Shown: positions 60,209-64,000 of the stretch, piece after piece
Position numbering within the stretch: the first letter of the stretch is position 1
Layout: each line of letters begins with the position of its first letter
Source: Xiphydria camelus
Lineage: Eukaryota > Arthropoda > Insecta > Hymenoptera > Xiphydriidae
NCBI GenBank assembly: GCA_963678675.1
Contig: OY783193.1
Location: 12,758,822-12,822,821 of the forward strand
Direction: 5' to 3'
DNA: 64,000 nucleotides
Position numbers and translations under genes: made by a program
Notes under the pieces: generated by a model
The model's input: only the letters and a program-made list of their open reading frames with translations
Told to the model about the DNA's origin: nothing
The model's database searches: none

Positions 60209-60950
60209 ATTGTATTCTTGTTAGTAACAAGTGATTATTGTAAATAAATACGATTATTGTTATGAAGTAATTATTTTTATCCAAACTATTATTAAAGACT
60301 ATTAGCATAACAATTCTAAGTAAAATATAATAACAAATTCGAATTTGCGTTTACATTACATCAGTGGGGTTCAAAGAAATTGGGATAAACGAAATATTTT
60401 ATCAATAGACATTAATTTATTAATATAGCAAAAAAAAATAATTGGTTTTATTTTCATTAATTTTGTTCGACTTATTGCACCATACCAATCATCTTGTAAA
60501 AATTGTATGTCATAGCTAATCATGCTTGATTATATAATATATAAAAAACGGCGGGGTATTATTTTAAATATGCAAACAAATTATTCAAAAATTTAAACCT
60601 TTTAATTTACTTTATTTGTGGATGAAACAATCCAATACTTTTTTTTCTAATATAGATAGCTATCTGATGGTGCATAACATAATTGTATTTTGCTGTGCAA
60701 AATCATTTTGTTTTTTGGCTTTTTGACGATAGCTTTTGATTAAATCAATATTTTGATCTAAGAATTTACTGAGAGCTTACTTATATATAAACACAAAATA
60801 TACCTGAATGGGAAAAAAATTAAAGCGCGGCCAATTTTCATATGGTTATCCGGCTATACCCTTTGGCGAATCGAATAACCCTGCTATATTTTTTACTACC
60901 TATAATTATTGCTCGGCTTATCTAATGTTTACAAAACATTTTTTCCCAGT
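60209..60950. other. AT-rich intergenic, no gene recognised
   Basis: Very AT-rich with short poly-A and poly-T tracts. No open frame with a recognisable product. Confidence 0.4.

Positions 60951-60952
<2 letters not shown>

Positions 60953-60997
<45 letters not shown>
60953..60997. repeat. (GA)n microsatellite
   Basis: About 22 GA units without interruption, same length class as the one at 37579-37622. The 64-codon frame that ends in it is not a gene. Confidence 0.95.
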
Positions 60998-60999
<2 letters not shown>

Positions 61000-61930
61000 T
61001 AGATATTTAAGCATTATCAAAGTGTAAGAGCCGTTTAGTTCCTGATATCGGTATCATTCTCCTGTTTACCGAGCATTATGAGGTTATAAATAACATTTCA
61101 TCTTTCGAAAGCTAAATTCCTCGCGGATATGCAGCGTTAAATATTATTAAACCATATGGAAAATACGACGAATAATCACTTTCTTCATCCTTGGAATCAA
61201 GTATTGGTATCGTCGTAAGAAAAGAACAGGATGAAATACAGCAAAAGGGGAAAAACAAACGAAACCCGGGGAGTTTAAAATGACATTGCTCCCATAGCAG
61301 CTGTTGTTCCGCCACACTGCAAGACGCTTACTAACGAATGGTTACTCAGCGTCACTAGAACTAACGAGAAGATACCCTGAGATATATGTTCGAAGGATCT
61401 ACGGATTTCCTTCACTGCATCTGTGTGACATGAATTATATCACCATCCGCAGGTAGAATACCGCTCTAATTGAAGATGTACTGCATATATTCCGAATTAT
61501 AATTTATCACTGCAATACTATCGTAGACAGAATTGACATCGTCACTTAAATTTCGCACAAAGTTCACATTTCTGCAGCTCACATTCGACGAAAATTATTA
61601 TAACTTTCACCCTTAACTGGTGAGGTGCAGTCTCACAGCCGGCACAAGGGATAAAGATGTGATTTACTGGTATAAATTCGTTGCTGTTTATTGCTTGCGA
61701 TTGCCGAACTGCTTGTTCTTCAATTTCTGATTCAGAAATATGGTGATCTGTCATGTACCAATAGGGTAAGGATTAGGAGGAGCCATACAATTGTACACTT
61801 AAAAAAATTTTCAGGGAATTGAGCAATAATTCTGGCTGAACCAACCAGAATTTCTAGCCACCGTGGCCACAGCCAGATGTTTTCTTAAGAGAGCCAGACG
61901 AGTATGGCTAAGCTAATATGTTTAAAGTAA
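61000..61930. other. Intergenic, no gene recognised
   Basis: Short frames on the minus strand at 61112-61315 and 61542-61754 lack recognisable domains. The latter contains a CAGCET and CELQKCELC Cys pattern that resembles nothing I can name. Confidence 0.3.
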
Positions 61931-61997
61931 CAATATCGTGATGTTTGTGTCAAGCTGCGCTGTACTGTTGAGCCAGTTATTTATTCTGATTGATTCA

Positions 61998-62177
61998 GAC
62001 GTGCAGTATGCCTACGTAAGCTGTACCGTATCGCTAAATTGCACGGAAATTCTGGTTCATCTAGACAAGCAGTATAGCTGTGTCAGCTATACCGTATTGC
62101 TAAATTGCGCGGGAATTTTGGTTCATTTAGACAAGCAGTATAGCTGTGTCAGCTATACCGTATTGCTAAATTGCAAG
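61998..62177 (+). repeat. Tandem repeat, period 66 bp, about 2.7 copies
   Basis: Units start at 61998, 62064 and 62130 with GAC(A/G)(A/T)GCAGTAT. The last two are nearly identical and the first is diverged. Because 66 is divisible by three, an 80-codon frame (61938-62180) stays open through all copies and reads a repeated 22-residue Cys-containing unit. This is most simply a minisatellite. Confidence 0.8.
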
Positions 62178-62267
62178 TAGGATTTTGCAAAAAGGGGGCG
62201 CGCACGCCTATGCTGCCAACCCGCCTACTGGTGTCGGTTTTTTTTCCAACCCTACCGGGATTCGAAT

Positions 62268-62476
62268 ATTTTTTTTTTTTTATAGAAGGGGAAATGCATT
62301 TACGCACCATCCCCAGGTTTGGCTAGAACCCGGAGGTGTGTGGAGCTCGGGTGATCCCGCGACGAGAAAGTGCAATGTCGCGGGGCCCACACCGGGATTC
62401 GAACCTGCGTTCCTTAGATGAGATGCTTTGAGACTGGGAATGCTCGCATTCTACCAATTGCGCCACCGACTCTTCA
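62268..62476 (-). mobile_element. tRNA-derived SINE
   Basis: On the minus strand the 5' end (about 62476) carries an RNA polymerase III A box (TGGCGCAATTGGTAGAATG) and, about 50 bases on, a B box (GGTTCGAATCC) in a tRNA-like layout. A unique body of about 110 bp (GTGGGCCCCGCGACATTGC onward) follows. The element ends in a run of about 12 A (62269-62281 as T on the + strand). The head resembles a tRNA but lacks full cloverleaf pairing, so it is a SINE rather than a tRNA gene. Target duplication is not clear. Confidence 0.75.
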
Positions 62477-62564
62477 AGTGGTCTTAGCTAAAATAGGCCT
62501 TTATATAATGCAACACTGAGATATCTCGGCAAAAATATTTAAATAAATATTTAATTTGCTATCG

Positions 62565-62938
62565 GGGTACCGACTCGACTTCTACCGGTATTTCGTATGC
62601 CTTGGGCAGAACCGCACAGTTGCAGGGACCTCTTCGGCCGGGCTTGGTCGGTATTCAAGCCACTTTTACCGGTAGAAGTCGAGTCGGGAGTTAGAGTTGG
62701 TGTCAATTCGGGAGATCGAAGCGTCTACCTAATCTCGAACTCGTGAATTTGTGAATAATGGAAATTACTCACCATAATTCACAAATCCACGATTTCGAAG
62801 TTAGACGCTTCGATCTCCCGAATTGACATCAACTCTAACGGCTGACTCGACTTCTACCGTATTAAATGCCTCGAGTACCGACCAAGCCTATCCGAAGGTA
62901 ACTTTCAAACTGGCCAGTACAGAGACGGACATACGGTA
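62565..62938. repeat. Foldback element with GGACATACGGT end, distant copy of the 43.5-44.6 kb family
   Basis: It contains the same ACTCGACTTCTACCGGTA, GCTTGGTCGGTA and CACCATAATTCACAAATCCA blocks and ends GAGACGGACATACGGTA like the third unit of the 43.5-44.6 kb array. Its left terminus is replaced by unrelated sequence. Confidence 0.75.
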
Positions 62939-62944
62939 GTCCAC

Positions 62945-64000
62945 CCAGCCATACCGTTCAGTCACACTACACATAAGTTTACAGTTGGTGTAAACATACG
63001 TTTTATAGTCCAGCTAACTATACCTATATACCTATATTACGTATAATCATACAGTTGGGGTAAGAATACGTCAATCTGCTTAGGATAACCTTTCTAGTAT
63101 ATTAAGTAATCAGATGCCATATTGCTGCATCAAACATATCTGTTAGCAATACTTGGACTGCTAACATAGCAATGCTGTATCTCACACACAACTAATAGAA
63201 TTACTGTAATAAAAATATTTTTAGGGGGGAATGGCTAGAAAGTCTCAGGCAGAAATGTATTGCTGTTAAAACTAAAGATTTTTTTCAGTGCAGATATTCG
63301 TGCCAAATCTGAGTATCACGAGCCTGGCCCGTGGTGCATCGGTCGGGTCAAATGTAAACATCACGGGCCAGGCTCATGGTAGATTCTTATAATCATTTAG
63401 TCTCACAATCAAAGTTACATGTTATTCTTGGCCACGTTCGTATATCGAAATATATTTAATACGTAGTAAAACAACGTGGGGGGGAATGCACAAGAAATGT
63501 AAAGTTCCATTACATGTACCAGTATGTTTCGAACAGTATCACACCATTGAAGATTATTAATTTTTCTTTGTTGATTTTTGTAAAAACGGTAATTATATGA
63601 AATGTAAATTTACTCAGAAATTGGAATTAAATATTATTCATTTATTATTTATTTCAAGATAATAAACATTTTGTGGTATATCTACCACAATTATTAACCA
63701 CAATTATTACATTAGTTTGTAATTGAGGGGTTTCTGGGAAAAACAACATCTATCACTTTTTGTTGAAATTGAGTTGGCAGAGCTATTGCGTATACCATAC
63801 TTCAATGCTGCTGTCTGATAAATATTTAAGATGCCTTCTCACATAGCCTAATTTGAAAATGTAAATAATAAACTTGAATACTTATTGGCCTTATCTTATT
63901 TATTCATTATCAGTATTATAGGGAATATGAGTATATTATATGACGTATAGAATTTTTTACTGATTTATGTGGGGCCCTCCTGTGGCACCCTTAAATATCG
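62945..64000. other. AT-rich intergenic to the window edge
   Basis: Apart from the short inverted repeat at 63312-63382 I see no gene, RNA or repeat that I can support. Confidence 0.4.
63312..63382. repeat. Short inverted repeat
   Basis: The arms ACGAGCCTGGCCCGTG and CACGGGCCAGGCTCATG flank a loop of about 30 bp. Non-coding. Confidence 0.6.

Noticed and set aside
62390..62476. Functional tRNA gene
   Set aside because: A and B boxes are present but acceptor-stem and anticodon-stem pairing are poor, and the sequence continues into a body with an A tail, so it is a SINE head.

Overview
The window looks like arthropod nuclear DNA. It is most likely from an insect and plausibly from a hymenopteran, with AT-rich intergenic stretches broken by CpG-rich patches. 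This rests on insect-type UDP-glycosyltransferase (UGT) genes with short introns, mariner remnants, many foldback MITEs, and an intronless copy of the splicing factor U2af38. The species cannot be named from the sequence alone.

The main content is a UGT cluster with one shared five-exon plan. Exon 3 is 232 bp and exon 4 is 226 bp in every copy whose exon is complete and not visibly damaged by an indel. Reading left to right: UGT-A (1547-3412, minus, intact, 524 aa); UGT-B pseudogene (about 27780-31995, minus); UGT-C (36651-38984, minus, intact, 531 aa); UGT-D pseudogene (45521-47540, plus, lacks exon 1); UGT-E (54986-58146, minus, complete except for one in-frame TAG in exon 2). UGT-C and UGT-E are close relatives, and UGT-A is more distant. 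The encoded enzymes would be type I ER membrane proteins that transfer a sugar from a UDP-sugar to small lipophilic molecules. UGT-A and UGT-C end in dilysine (KKxx) ER-retention motifs; UGT-E does not.

UGT-B and UGT-D are the arms of one inverted segmental duplication (about 27068-31466 against about 41634-50407), with UGT-C in the roughly 10 kb spacer. Each arm has since collected its own insertions and mutations. The right arm received a block of foldback elements (about 42480-45260) and a block of about 2.2 kb (about 47590-49812) that carries the U2af38 retrocopy.

The rest, roughly 4-27 kb and 58-64 kb, has few genes and many repeats. It holds foldback/MITE families, TTAA-flanked piggyBac-like MITEs, two mariner remnants, a long-TIR element with a broken DDE transposase, a 957 bp TA-flanked element nested in that element, an element with arrays of a GCGATGCG-type motif, a tRNA-derived SINE and microsatellites. 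One short open exon at 23209-23323 with good splice sites probably starts an unrelated gene running rightwards. A second small open frame at 11417-11566 is of uncertain status. No CRISPR array, rRNA or functional tRNA was seen.
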